Shown in pieces: positions 1 to 6,133 of a stretch of DNA of 13,639 nt. Position 1 is the first letter of the stretch; each line of letters opens with the position of its first letter. Source of the stretch: an uncultured Burkholderiales bacterium (GTDB lineage: Bacteria > Pseudomonadota > Gammaproteobacteria > Burkholderiales > Burkholderiaceae_C); contig CAJBLW010000143.1 in NCBI GenBank assembly GCA_903953985.1, positions 1 through 13,639 on the forward strand, given 5' to 3'. The position numbers and the translations under genes were made by a program. Under the pieces are notes generated by a model. The model made no database searches and was not told where the DNA came from. It saw only the letters and a list, made by a program, of their open reading frames with translations.

Positions 1-22
1 ACAGGTGCAATAACAACTTCCT

Positions 23-27
23 AGGAG
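23..27 (+). promoter_or_regulatory. Ribosome binding site of the Bug-family gene
   Basis: AGGAG lies 7 nt before the ATG at 35. It is a near-ideal Shine-Dalgarno sequence and fixes this start. Only 34 bases precede the gene in the window, so its promoter cannot be judged. Confidence 0.8.
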
Positions 28-34
28 ATATTTC

Positions 35-1024
35 ATGAATGGTTCTTCCCGACTCCAATCCATCAGCTGGATTGCGCTTGTCACATCTGCACTCTGCGGG
101 ACAGTGACATCTGGTTTTGCACAAACGGCTTACCCCACCAAACCGATCACTTTGGTGGTGACTTATCCACCAGGCGGTGGCGCAGATGCCATGGCCAGAC
201 TGATTGCACCCAAGATGGGTGAAGCACTTGGCCAAACGATCGTGGTCGAAAACAGGCCTGGCGCAAGCGGGCAAATTGGTGCAGCCGCTGTTGCCAAGGC
301 CAACCCGGATGGCTACACCTTGATGCTGGATGCCTCATCGTTTTCTGTCAACCCTTCGCTGTATCCCAAGCTGCCTTATGACAGTCTGAAGGCTTTTCAG
401 CCTATAGGTGTGGTGGCCTTGTTCCCGAATGTGGTCTTGGTCAACGCCAATTTCCCGGCGAAGAACATGTCAGAACTCACAGCAGCTGCACGCAAAAGCA
501 AGGATGCCGTGTCCTATGCATCATCGGGCAATGGCTCCGCACAACATTTGGCGGGCGCATTGTTTGAATCCGCTGCTAAAGTGGACATGATTCATGTCCC
601 CTACAAAGGGGGTGGCCCAGCACTCAACGATGTGATCGGCGGACAAGTGCCACTTTTCTTTGGCAACCTGGCTTCCACTTTGCAGCACGTTCAATCGGGC
701 AAATTGAAAGCCTTGGCCGTGACTTCGGACAAGCGCTCTACCATCCTGCCCGATGTGCCCACTCTGAGTGAATCCGGCCTGAAAGGCACAGAAATTTACG
801 AATGGAATGCGGTATTTGCGCCAGCCAACACACCAGAACCTGTGATGAAAAAACTGGCAGCAGCATTTCAGCAAGCTTTAGATGCGCCGGAGGTCAAAGC
901 GCGTGTGGCACAACTGGGCGGCGAGCTGCAAAAAAGCTCCCCCGAACAAGCCAGAACATTCATTGAGCAACAAATCAACCTGTGGGGTCGCGTGGTCAAG
1001 GAACGAAAAATCACCATCGAGTGA
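35..1024 (+). CDS. Bug/TctC-family periplasmic solute-binding protein
   Basis: This is a 329-residue extracytoplasmic binding protein of the tripartite tricarboxylate transporter (Bug) family, at the usual family length. An N-terminal signal peptide ends near residues 28-30 (Gly-Phe-Ala-Gln), and the mature protein starts near Thr-Ala-Tyr-Pro. Family hallmarks visible are YPPGGGADAMAR (44-55), ENRPGASGQIGA (72-83) and NPDGYTL (90-96); the first two form the ligand-cradling loops. Bug proteins bind small carboxylates or amides in the periplasm. No TctA/TctB membrane genes are adjacent, so it is an orphan, as is very common in Burkholderiales where dozens of Bug paralogs occur per genome. The ligand cannot be read from the sequence. 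The next reading frame downstream is on the opposite strand, so no operon partner is seen on the right; the left side lies outside the window. Confidence 0.95.
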   Translation: MNGSSRLQSISWIALVTSALCGTVTSGFAQTAYPTKPITLVVTYPPGGGADAMARLIAPKMGEALGQTIVVENRPGASGQIGAAAVAKANPDGYTLMLDASSFSVNPSLYPKLPYDSLKAFQPIGVVALFPNVVLVNANFPAKNMSELTAAARKSKDAVSYASSGNGSAQHLAGALFESAAKVDMIHVPYKGGGPALNDVIGGQVPLFFGNLASTLQHVQSGKLKALAVTSDKRSTILPDVPTLSESGLKGTEIYEWNAVFAPANTPEPVMKKLAAAFQQALDAPEVKARVAQLGGELQKSSPEQARTFIEQQINLWGRVVKERKITIE

Positions 1025-1122
1025 TTTCGGACAAGACTCTGTGCGAGTTGCATGACCTGACAGGGTCAAAAACTTCACTGACGGCTCCAGCTGAATGCCG
1101 ATCAACGAGGCAGACAGATCAG

Positions 1123-1144
1123 GGCCAAGTCTCAGCGCTTGGCC
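1123..1144. terminator. Strong hairpin without a T-tract between opposing 3' ends
   Basis: GGCCAAG (1123-1129) and CTTGGCC (1138-1144) form a perfect 7-bp stem around an 8-nt loop. It sits about 100 bp after the stop of the Bug gene and spans the stop codon of the minus-strand small membrane ORF, so it lies where two convergent transcripts would end. There is no run of T on either side, so it is not a classical intrinsic terminator. It could be a 3'-end protecting or Rho-assisted structure. The role is inferred from position only. Confidence 0.35.
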
Positions 1145-1335
1145 AGTATCCGGGCTGAGTTGAGACCCGTGAGCACCATGGTGGGCCACAAGAAAGTGCA
1201 GACCATGGCCGACAACACGCGGCTGCCCAGTTTGGCGCCACCTTTGGCTGTCTCGACCTGTTGATGCCCTTCGCTGAAGATGTGCCTGTAAGAGTACGTC
1301 GATAGACCAAATACAGCACCCAACAAGAGTAACAA
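1132..1335 (-). CDS. Putative small two-helix membrane protein, start uncertain
   Basis: This is a 67-residue frame read from a TTG at 1335. It has two hydrophobic stretches (residues 1-14 and about 40-58) separated by a polar loop rich in Gln, Lys and Gly, and a basic C-terminus (AKR), as in small inner-membrane proteins. The composition looks protein-like, whereas the overlapping frame in this stretch does not. The frame stays open upstream to about 1486, but that extension has no ATG, GTG or TTG. An AGGA at about 1351-1354 is 14 nt from the TTG yet 8 nt from an in-frame ATT at 1341, so an ATT start (69 residues, completing the first helix) is an alternative. A 7-T run lies at the start, so a frameshift that broke a longer gene is also possible. 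No family is recognised. Confidence 0.45.
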   Translation of the reverse strand: MLLLLGAVFGLSTYSYRHIFSEGHQQVETAKGGAKLGSRVLSAMVCTFLWPTMVLTGLNSARILAKR

Positions 1336-1344
1336 AAAAATGTA

Positions 1345-1634
1345 GATGTTCCTGGCAAGTTCCTGATGTGAACAGTCAGGGCCGTCCGGATGGGCGGTTG
1401 GCCTGACCTCATGCCGACATGCTAAAACAGTGTCATCAAAAAATAACAGTTTGATGTGAACATGAATCTTTACGCACGAGGGTTTTCATGTGTTCGCATG
1501 CGTTCATGTGTGCTGACAGGGGCAGGCCACCCGGCCTTGGTCAGTCCAAATCGGTCAAGTTGGTCAATTGGACGCGTGAGGTATCACAAAGATTGCTTGG
1601 GGTGTCAGCCAAAATACCGCCGAAAGCCCCGCAC
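1345..1634. other. Intergenic stretch with short repeats, no convincing gene
   Basis: No reading frame here looks coding; the plus-strand frames beginning near 1456 and 1488 have implausible composition and run antisense into the next genes. The stretch holds several short repeats: TGATGTGAACA at 1364-1374 and 1452-1462; TTCATGTGT at 1485-1493 and 1503-1511 (18-bp period) with the palindrome CGCATGCG between them (1495-1502); and three GGTCA copies at 1539, 1553 and 1562 inside a GTCCAA/TTGGAC inverted pair (1544-1549, 1568-1573). They could be regulator sites or chance. No clear terminator for the sulfur unit ending at 1635 was found. Confidence 0.4.
1485..1511. repeat. Nine-base direct repeat around an 8-bp palindrome
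   Basis: TTCATGTGT occurs at 1485-1493 and again at 1503-1511, 18 bp apart, with CGCATGCG centred between the copies. The arrangement is compact and sits in non-coding DNA. No function can be assigned from the sequence. Confidence 0.4.
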
Positions 1635-1802
1635 TCACTTTGCCATCGAACAATGCCCGCCATTGGTGGCTTGGCCAGAACCCGCTGCGATGAGCGGGGG
1701 TTCGTTGCGCAGGTCCACCGGGGCCGAGACCATGAAGTCCCAGCTCAAAAAGGCGGCCAGTGTCATCCAGAAAACCACTTGCAGTTGGTGAGTGCTGGTC
1801 AT
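1635..1802 (-). CDS. Small 55-residue protein with an N-terminal membrane segment
   Basis: The gene begins with ATG at 1802, ten bases after the stop of the YeeE-type permease gene, with an AGAGG ribosome site about 5 nt upstream; it is therefore very likely translated in the same transcript. Residues 7-26 are hydrophobic (rich in Val, Phe, Trp, Leu, Ala) and would act as a signal or anchor. The remaining part is short and polar, with an acidic/Arg patch, Gly-Ser-Gly and Asn-Gly-Gly stretches, and one Cys at residue 51 next to a His. No family is recognised. Its position in a sulfur-transfer unit suggests a small helper of the permease or rhodanese at the membrane, but that is inference. A longer frame starting at 1988 contains it, but its upstream half is only the shadow of the permease gene. 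Confidence 0.6.
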   Translation of the reverse strand: MTSTHQLQVVFWMTLAAFLSWDFMVSAPVDLRNEPPLIAAGSGQATNGGHCSMAK

Positions 1803-1812
1803 GCGGCCTCTT

Positions 1813-2886
1813 TTAGAATTGGTAATGGCGGCGCACGCGCACGCCAATGAGCGTGCCCGCAAAGGCCAGGGGCACCCACAGCCAGCCGTGCAAGCTGCCG
1901 GTGGAGATGCCGCTGAGCATGGCGCCGATGTTGCAGCCAAAGGCCAGGCGTGAGCTGTAGCCCATGATGAAACCGGCCACCAAGCCAATCACCCATTGCT
2001 GCGTGGTGAGGGGTTTGCTGTTAGCCGGGGCCTTGGCCGAGACCCACAGCGCGCCGCCCAAGATGCCGATGTTGGTGATGGTGGTCACGTCCATGAACAC
2101 GGTTTGCGTCAGGCGCTGGGCGTTGCCCGCCTGGCCCCAAAAAGCGTTGGCCGCGGGGTCAAAAGCGCCCAGCGCCACCGACACCTTGGCGGCCCACAGG
2201 CCAAAGCCGTACACCACGCCCCAAGGCTGACCGGCCAGTAACAAATTCAAAGTGGCCAAAACGGCGAGCGCCACTGCGCCCCAGACCCAGCGTTTGTCGA
2301 ACCAGCTTTGGCCCGCGCCCACCCACAGGCGCACGGCCACCAGCACGGCGGCCAGAAGGGCCAAGGTCAAGGCCAAAGCGCCGCCCGTACCCAAACTCGC
2401 GGAGAAGCTGACAGGTGCCATTTGGCCCAATGACAGCCAACTGTCCAAGTGCACTGAGCCCAAAAAACTGCCCAAGGCAAACAGCGGCAAGATGCCCATG
2501 TTGAGTGGCACACCCAGGCCCGCCTTGTACAAACTGCCCGAGCCGCAGCCGTCGGCAATCTGCATGGTCAGCCCGAACACGAAAGCGCCGACCAGCAAGC
2601 TCACGCTGGGTGGGCCCAGGGCCGCGTGCAGTTCAGAAAATTGCCCCAGCAGCGGCAGGGCTGCCAAGCTGGCCAGGGTCAGCAACAGCACCTGGCCGGT
2701 CACCCCTTGCGGGTTGCGTTGTTCAATGAGTTGTCGCCAGCCGGTGGTGAACCCAAAGCGAGCCCCTGCCAAAGCTGCGCCCATGCCCACGCCCACCCCC
2801 ATCAGCACGGCTTGGCGGATGGACACGGACAGCGCTAAAAAGACGAAAAAGGCGGCCAGCAAGGCCGCCAAAGGAAGGCGTTTCAT
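1813..2886 (-). CDS. YeeE/YedE-family sulfur (thiosulfate-type) permease
   Basis: A 357-residue polytopic membrane protein of the YeeE/YedE (DUF395, TsuA-like) family. These proteins carry thiosulfate or related sulfur/selenium species across the inner membrane, using conserved cysteines. The internal repeat is visible: GARFGFTTG (41-49) in the first part, ADGCGSGSLY (111-120), and SRLAFGCNIGAML (312-324) near the C-terminus. Cys114 and Cys318 sit in the two GC motifs. In the early ARFxFT motif a Gly (residue 45) stands where, from memory of the family, many members carry a Cys. Roughly ten hydrophobic segments are apparent. It starts 9 nt after the stop of the secreted rhodanese gene, with only a close AGGAC before the ATG, which suggests translational coupling. 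The rhodanese partner supports a role in thiosulfate or sulfane sulfur use. The exact substrate is not determined. Confidence 0.9.
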   Translation of the reverse strand: MKRLPLAALLAAFFVFLALSVSIRQAVLMGVGVGMGAALAGARFGFTTGWRQLIEQRNPQGVTGQVLLLTLASLAALPLLGQFSELHAALGPPSVSLLVGAFVFGLTMQIADGCGSGSLYKAGLGVPLNMGILPLFALGSFLGSVHLDSWLSLGQMAPVSFSASLGTGGALALTLALLAAVLVAVRLWVGAGQSWFDKRWVWGAVALAVLATLNLLLAGQPWGVVYGFGLWAAKVSVALGAFDPAANAFWGQAGNAQRLTQTVFMDVTTITNIGILGGALWVSAKAPANSKPLTTQQWVIGLVAGFIMGYSSRLAFGCNIGAMLSGISTGSLHGWLWVPLAFAGTLIGVRVRRHYQF

Positions 2887-2895
2887 GTCCTGAAT

Positions 2896-3846
2896 TTATT
2901 TGAAGGTTTTCTCGGCCCAGAACTTGGCGTCGATCAAGAGCTGCTTGGGGCGGCTGGGCACGTTGGCCATGGGAAGGCCGCTGGGGTCTTTGGACCACTC
3001 CACCATGGAGCCTGCATAGAGTTTCACGTTTTTCTGGCCCAGCACTTCGGACATGGCAAACCAGTTGGTGGCCGCCCAGTGGCCGGTGTTGCAAAAGGAC
3101 ACGGTCTCTTTGGCTGGGTCGATGGCGCTGGTGGCGGCCACTTTCTGGGCTTGGTCGGTGCTCACAAAGGTGGAGGTGCCGGGGGCAAACCATTTGTCGT
3201 GCTCCACGTTCACCGCGCCTTGCAAGGTGCCGGGCACGCTGGCGGCCACGTGGCGGGTGTCGCCTTTGAAGAAATCGGCCGGGCGGGCGTCGATCAAGGC
3301 GGCATCGCCCGACTTCACGCGGGCCACCAGCTCTTCTTTGGTGGCGACCAGGCTCTTGTCAATTTGCGGCTGGAAGTTGCTGGCCGCGACTTTCACGGCC
3401 GCGTTGTTTTGCGGCAGGCCCGCCGTGGTCCAGGCTTTCAGGCCGCCATTGAGCACCGACAGGTCTTTCAGGCCCAACACCTTGAGCGTCCAGTAAACCC
3501 GGGCCGAAGCCCCAAAGTCGGTGGCATCCGCACCGCTCGACACAATCACCGCGTGGGTGCTGGGGGACAGGCCCAGACTTTGCACCAAGGTGGTCAGCTT
3601 GGGCAGGGCGGGCAATTCGCCGGGATTACTGGCTGGGCCGCGCCAGGTGCCATAGGGTGCATTCAGTGCGCCGGGGATGTGGTTGGCGGCATACGACTTG
3701 GGGTCGCGGATGTCGATCACGCGCACGTTCGCATCGGACAATTTGGCTTGCAACTCGGCTGAGCTGAGCAGGGGCTGGGATGCCAGGGCGCTGGCGCTGA
3801 AGCTCGCAACCGTCAAAGCCATGGCCAAAGCAGAGAAGTGTTTCAT
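2896..3846 (-). CDS. Secreted two-domain rhodanese (sulfurtransferase)
   Basis: A 316-residue protein with a clear Sec signal peptide (cleavage near Ala-Leu-Ala, residues 20-22), so a periplasmic enzyme. It has tandem rhodanese domains. The N-terminal one (about 35-145) has the VIDIRDPKSYAANHIPGA motif, but its active-site loop (VSSGADA, 102-108) lacks Cys and should be non-catalytic. The C-terminal one (about 168-295) carries LIDARP and the active-site loop CNTGHWA (252-258) with catalytic Cys252. Such enzymes move sulfane sulfur from thiosulfate or persulfides to cyanide, thiols or protein acceptors. The RBS is AGGAA 8 nt before the ATG. It is first in a three-gene unit with the sulfur permease and a small peptide, so it probably handles sulfur outside the membrane for import or detoxification. 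The natural donor and acceptor are unknown. Confidence 0.93.
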   Translation of the reverse strand: MKHFSALAMALTVASFSASALASQPLLSSAELQAKLSDANVRVIDIRDPKSYAANHIPGALNAPYGTWRGPASNPGELPALPKLTTLVQSLGLSPSTHAVIVSSGADATDFGASARVYWTLKVLGLKDLSVLNGGLKAWTTAGLPQNNAAVKVAASNFQPQIDKSLVATKEELVARVKSGDAALIDARPADFFKGDTRHVAASVPGTLQGAVNVEHDKWFAPGTSTFVSTDQAQKVAATSAIDPAKETVSFCNTGHWAATNWFAMSEVLGQKNVKLYAGSMVEWSKDPSGLPMANVPSRPKQLLIDAKFWAEKTFK

Positions 3847-3929
3847 GGGGTTGTTTCCTGAAAGAGTGAAATCGAAAGATGAAGAGATTGTGGTCAGCCC
3901 CTTCAGACATGGGAACGATTTTTTAGTTG

Positions 3930-3954
3930 GTTATATATGCCTGTGTAGATATAA
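3930..3954 (-). promoter_or_regulatory. Likely promoter with an AT-rich dyad for the sulfur unit
   Basis: Upstream of the rhodanese gene the minus strand reads TATAAC (3935-3930), matching five of six -10 positions, with no good -35 at 16-18 bp. It overlaps an inverted repeat, TTATAT (3931-3936) and ATATAA (3949-3954), 12 nt apart. AT-rich dyads over the -10 are typical of ArsR-family repressors such as the sulfide/persulfide-responsive BigR/SqrR group, which control rhodanese and YeeE/YedE genes in some proteobacteria. No such regulator gene is in the window, so the regulator is a guess. The predicted 5' leader is about 75 nt. Confidence 0.4.
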
Positions 3955-3973
3955 GACCATCCGGATGCACGGT

Positions 3974-5188
3974 TCAGTGCTGTGCGGCACGGGCATACCT
4001 TTGTGCCGCCCACAGCGCGGCTGTGCCCAGCAAGCTCGCCAACAACAGCCACCACAGCGCCAAGGTGTAGCCGTGCTCGGGCGACCACAGCAGGCCCAGG
4101 GTCAAGGGGGCAGCGGCGCGGGCCAGCGAAATCGGCAGGCCCAGCAGGCCATTGAGCTGCCCAACATGCTGGCGGCTGACGTATTGCGCCATGGCCGTGC
4201 CCTTGACAATGGTGTTCATGCCATTGCCCAAGCCATACAGCAGCACAAACACCAGCGAGGCGAGAGGGCTGAGCCCGCCAATTAGCAAAGCCAACACACC
4301 CGCCGGAATCAGCGTGGGAATCCAGCGGTTAGCGGCGTGCACATCCCAATAACGCTCAAACACAATCAGCACCAAGCGCCCCAGCACCTGAATCACCCCG
4401 ATGGCCGCCGGGATGGCGATCACCCAGGCCGGAGACAAGCCCGACTCTTGCAGCAAGGCGATCATGTGCGCAGGCAAGGCTGAGGTGACCGACATCATCA
4501 GCACCATGAACAGCGCCAGCAGCCAAAACGGCGCGTGGCGCAGGTGTTCGCGCACCGAAGCCGGTTTCACTGCGTCGTGCGAAGTGGTCTCGAGCACTTT
4601 GAGCGGCGCGCCTTGCAGCAACCAGGCGTGGAGTGGCGCACAAATTAAAAACTGCAATGCGGCCAACGCCCACAGGGCCTGGCGCCAACCCCACAGATCC
4701 ATCCACCAAGCAAACAACGGAATGAACACCGTGCTGGCCAGCCCGCCCAAAAACGTGAGCGTGATGATGGCGCGCCGAAAATCCTGCGGAAAACGGCGTG
4801 TGACCACGGCAAAGGCGGGGGTGTAAAACGTGGCCGCCGTGCCCAGGCCCAGCCAGATCCAGGCGGCATAAAACCCCGCCACCGTGGTGACGAAACTGTG
4901 GCCCACCAAGCCCACGCCAATCCACAACGAGCCCAGCGTCATAACCCAGCGCTCGCGCCCTGCATCGATCCAGCGCCCCACCCCATAGGCCATCAAACCT
5001 TCGGCCAGCAGCGCCAAACTGAAGGCCAGAGACGATTCGGCGCGTGTCATGCCCAGCTCGGCTTCGAGTGGCGTCATCAACAGCGAAAAGGTGTAAAAAA
5101 CACTGCCCCATGAGATGAGCTGGGGCAGGGAAAGCCAGAAGCTGAAAGGCCCCATGGCCGGTTGAGGTGGGAGCCACAAAAAACGCAT
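3974..5188 (-). CDS. Major facilitator superfamily transporter
   Basis: A 404-residue protein with about twelve hydrophobic segments, in the usual MFS size range. The loop after TM2 has the MFS signature in the form GVGRWIDAGRER (residues 69-80), and the two halves are joined by a central polar loop around residues 195-215 (KVLETTSHDAV). The general look is that of monocarboxylate/oxalate-formate-type or sugar-acid MFS porters, but the substrate cannot be read from sequence. It begins 27 nt after the stop of the kinase gene on the same strand and is the last gene of the eight-gene unit, so it may import or export a compound of the same pathway. The ATG at 5188 has no recognisable Shine-Dalgarno sequence; a second ATG twelve codons in has none either. 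No terminator was found after its stop. Confidence 0.88.
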   Translation of the reverse strand: MRFLWLPPQPAMGPFSFWLSLPQLISWGSVFYTFSLLMTPLEAELGMTRAESSLAFSLALLAEGLMAYGVGRWIDAGRERWVMTLGSLWIGVGLVGHSFVTTVAGFYAAWIWLGLGTAATFYTPAFAVVTRRFPQDFRRAIITLTFLGGLASTVFIPLFAWWMDLWGWRQALWALAALQFLICAPLHAWLLQGAPLKVLETTSHDAVKPASVREHLRHAPFWLLALFMVLMMSVTSALPAHMIALLQESGLSPAWVIAIPAAIGVIQVLGRLVLIVFERYWDVHAANRWIPTLIPAGVLALLIGGLSPLASLVFVLLYGLGNGMNTIVKGTAMAQYVSRQHVGQLNGLLGLPISLARAAAPLTLGLLWSPEHGYTLALWWLLLASLLGTAALWAAQRYARAAQH

Positions 5189-5215
5189 CAGGGCATTATC
5201 GATGCGAACGCCAGG

Positions 5216-6133
5216 TCATGCCCTCGGTTTGGGGCGCAGCAAATTTTGAACATGTGCTCGGGTTGGCATGGCTGTTACTGCACCATGGGCCTGCGTGGAC
5301 AATGCTGCCGCAGCATTGGCCCATTGCAAAGATTCGGGCCATGGGGTCTTTTGAGCCAAAGCGGCGCCGAGCGACCCGGTAAACGTGTCACCAGCACCAA
5401 TCGTGTCGATCACTTCCATGGGGTGCCCCGGAAGGTACAAAGCCTGTGAATTTGGCCGGAACAAAGCACAACCCCGCTCACCCAGCGTGACGACGACAGC
5501 GCCAGCGCCTTTGGACAGCAATATTTGGGCAGCTGTGTCCACATCCTCAGCCCCGGCCAACATCAACAACTCCCCCTCATTGGGCGTGAGCACATCCACC
5601 AGCGGCCACAGTGCATCGGGCAGGGGCATGGCCGGGGCCGGGTTCAAAAGCGTCAGCACGCCGTGCTTTCGGGCGATTTCAAAAGCCGCCTGGGTGGCGG
5701 CCAAAGGCACTTCGCAAGACGCCATCACCACGCGGGCCTGGGTCAGCATGGCGCTGGCCGCGTGTACATGGCCAGCCGTCAGGCCCGCGCCAGCACCGGG
5801 GTAAACGGCGATCGAGTTATCACCGTCCTCATAAACCAGAATCAGGGCCGTGCCGTTGACCTCCCCTTCGCCACGCACAACATGCTGGCTGGCAATGCCC
5901 TCGCGGGACCACAGGTCCAGGCCCATTTGGCCGAAGTCGTCACCGCCTATGCGGGCAATCAGGCCCACCGACGCGCCCTGGCGAGCTGCAGCAATGGCGG
6001 CATTGCTGCCTTTGCCACCAGGCAGGCGCTCAAAGCCGTGGGCCAGCTGGGTTTCACCGCGTTGCAGTGGCTGTGGAATGTGGGCGATCAGGTCCACATT
6101 CCAGCTGGCCACGCAGACCACATCGATCGTCAT
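5216..6133 (-). CDS. rbsK: PfkB-family sugar kinase, ribokinase type
   Basis: Read from the ATG at 6133 this is 305 residues, the normal ribokinase length. That start is chosen because it overlaps the TRAP permease stop (TGATG) and has GGAG 7 nt upstream; an ATG-less extension to 6178 exists but is disfavoured. PfkB signatures are both present: GGKGSNAA (39-46) and DTIGAGD (243-249), with Asp249 the expected catalytic base. Residues used by ribokinase to hold ribose have counterparts: Asn12/Asp14 near the N-terminus, Asn44, Glu141 and Asp249. PNEGE (184-188) is the conserved Mg/phosphate motif. It would transfer phosphate from ATP to a furanose-form sugar. A kinase is unexpected beside a non-phosphorylating sugar oxidation route, so it may serve another sugar brought in by the same transporter, or a pathway intermediate such as a 2-keto-3-deoxy acid. 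The exact substrate is not known. Confidence 0.9.
   Translation of the reverse strand: MTIDVVCVASWNVDLIAHIPQPLQRGETQLAHGFERLPGGKGSNAAIAAARQGASVGLIARIGGDDFGQMGLDLWSREGIASQHVVRGEGEVNGTALILVYEDGDNSIAVYPGAGAGLTAGHVHAASAMLTQARVVMASCEVPLAATQAAFEIARKHGVLTLLNPAPAMPLPDALWPLVDVLTPNEGELLMLAGAEDVDTAAQILLSKGAGAVVVTLGERGCALFRPNSQALYLPGHPMEVIDTIGAGDTFTGSLGAALAQKTPWPESLQWANAAAALSTQAHGAVTAMPTRAHVQNLLRPKPRA

Noticed and set aside
1053..1068. Small hairpin TGACC/GGTCA after the Bug gene as terminator
   Set aside because: The stem is only five bases and is followed by A residues, not T, on the transcript strand.
1456..1850. Two overlapping plus-strand frames in the gap left of the permease
   Set aside because: Composition is implausible, they overlap each other, and their right part is antisense to the small coupled gene and permease.
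2252..2893. Plus-strand frame (213 codons) opposite the sulfur permease
   Set aside because: Pro/Ala/Lys-rich shadow of a hydrophobic membrane gene; no ribosome site or family resemblance.
3079..3762. Long plus-strand frame (227 codons) opposite the rhodanese gene
   Set aside because: It is Gly/His/Val-rich with no domain, and exactly mirrors a clear rhodanese gene; antisense open frames are common at this G+C.
3958..3967. Palindrome CATCCGGATG after the MFS gene as a terminator
   Set aside because: It has no loop and no T-tract; a ten-base palindrome can occur by chance and no regulator is linked to it.
4356..5177. Minus-strand alternate frame (273 codons) inside the MFS gene
   Set aside because: Ala/Gly/His/Arg-rich with no membrane pattern; the overlapping frame is a clear twelve-helix transporter.
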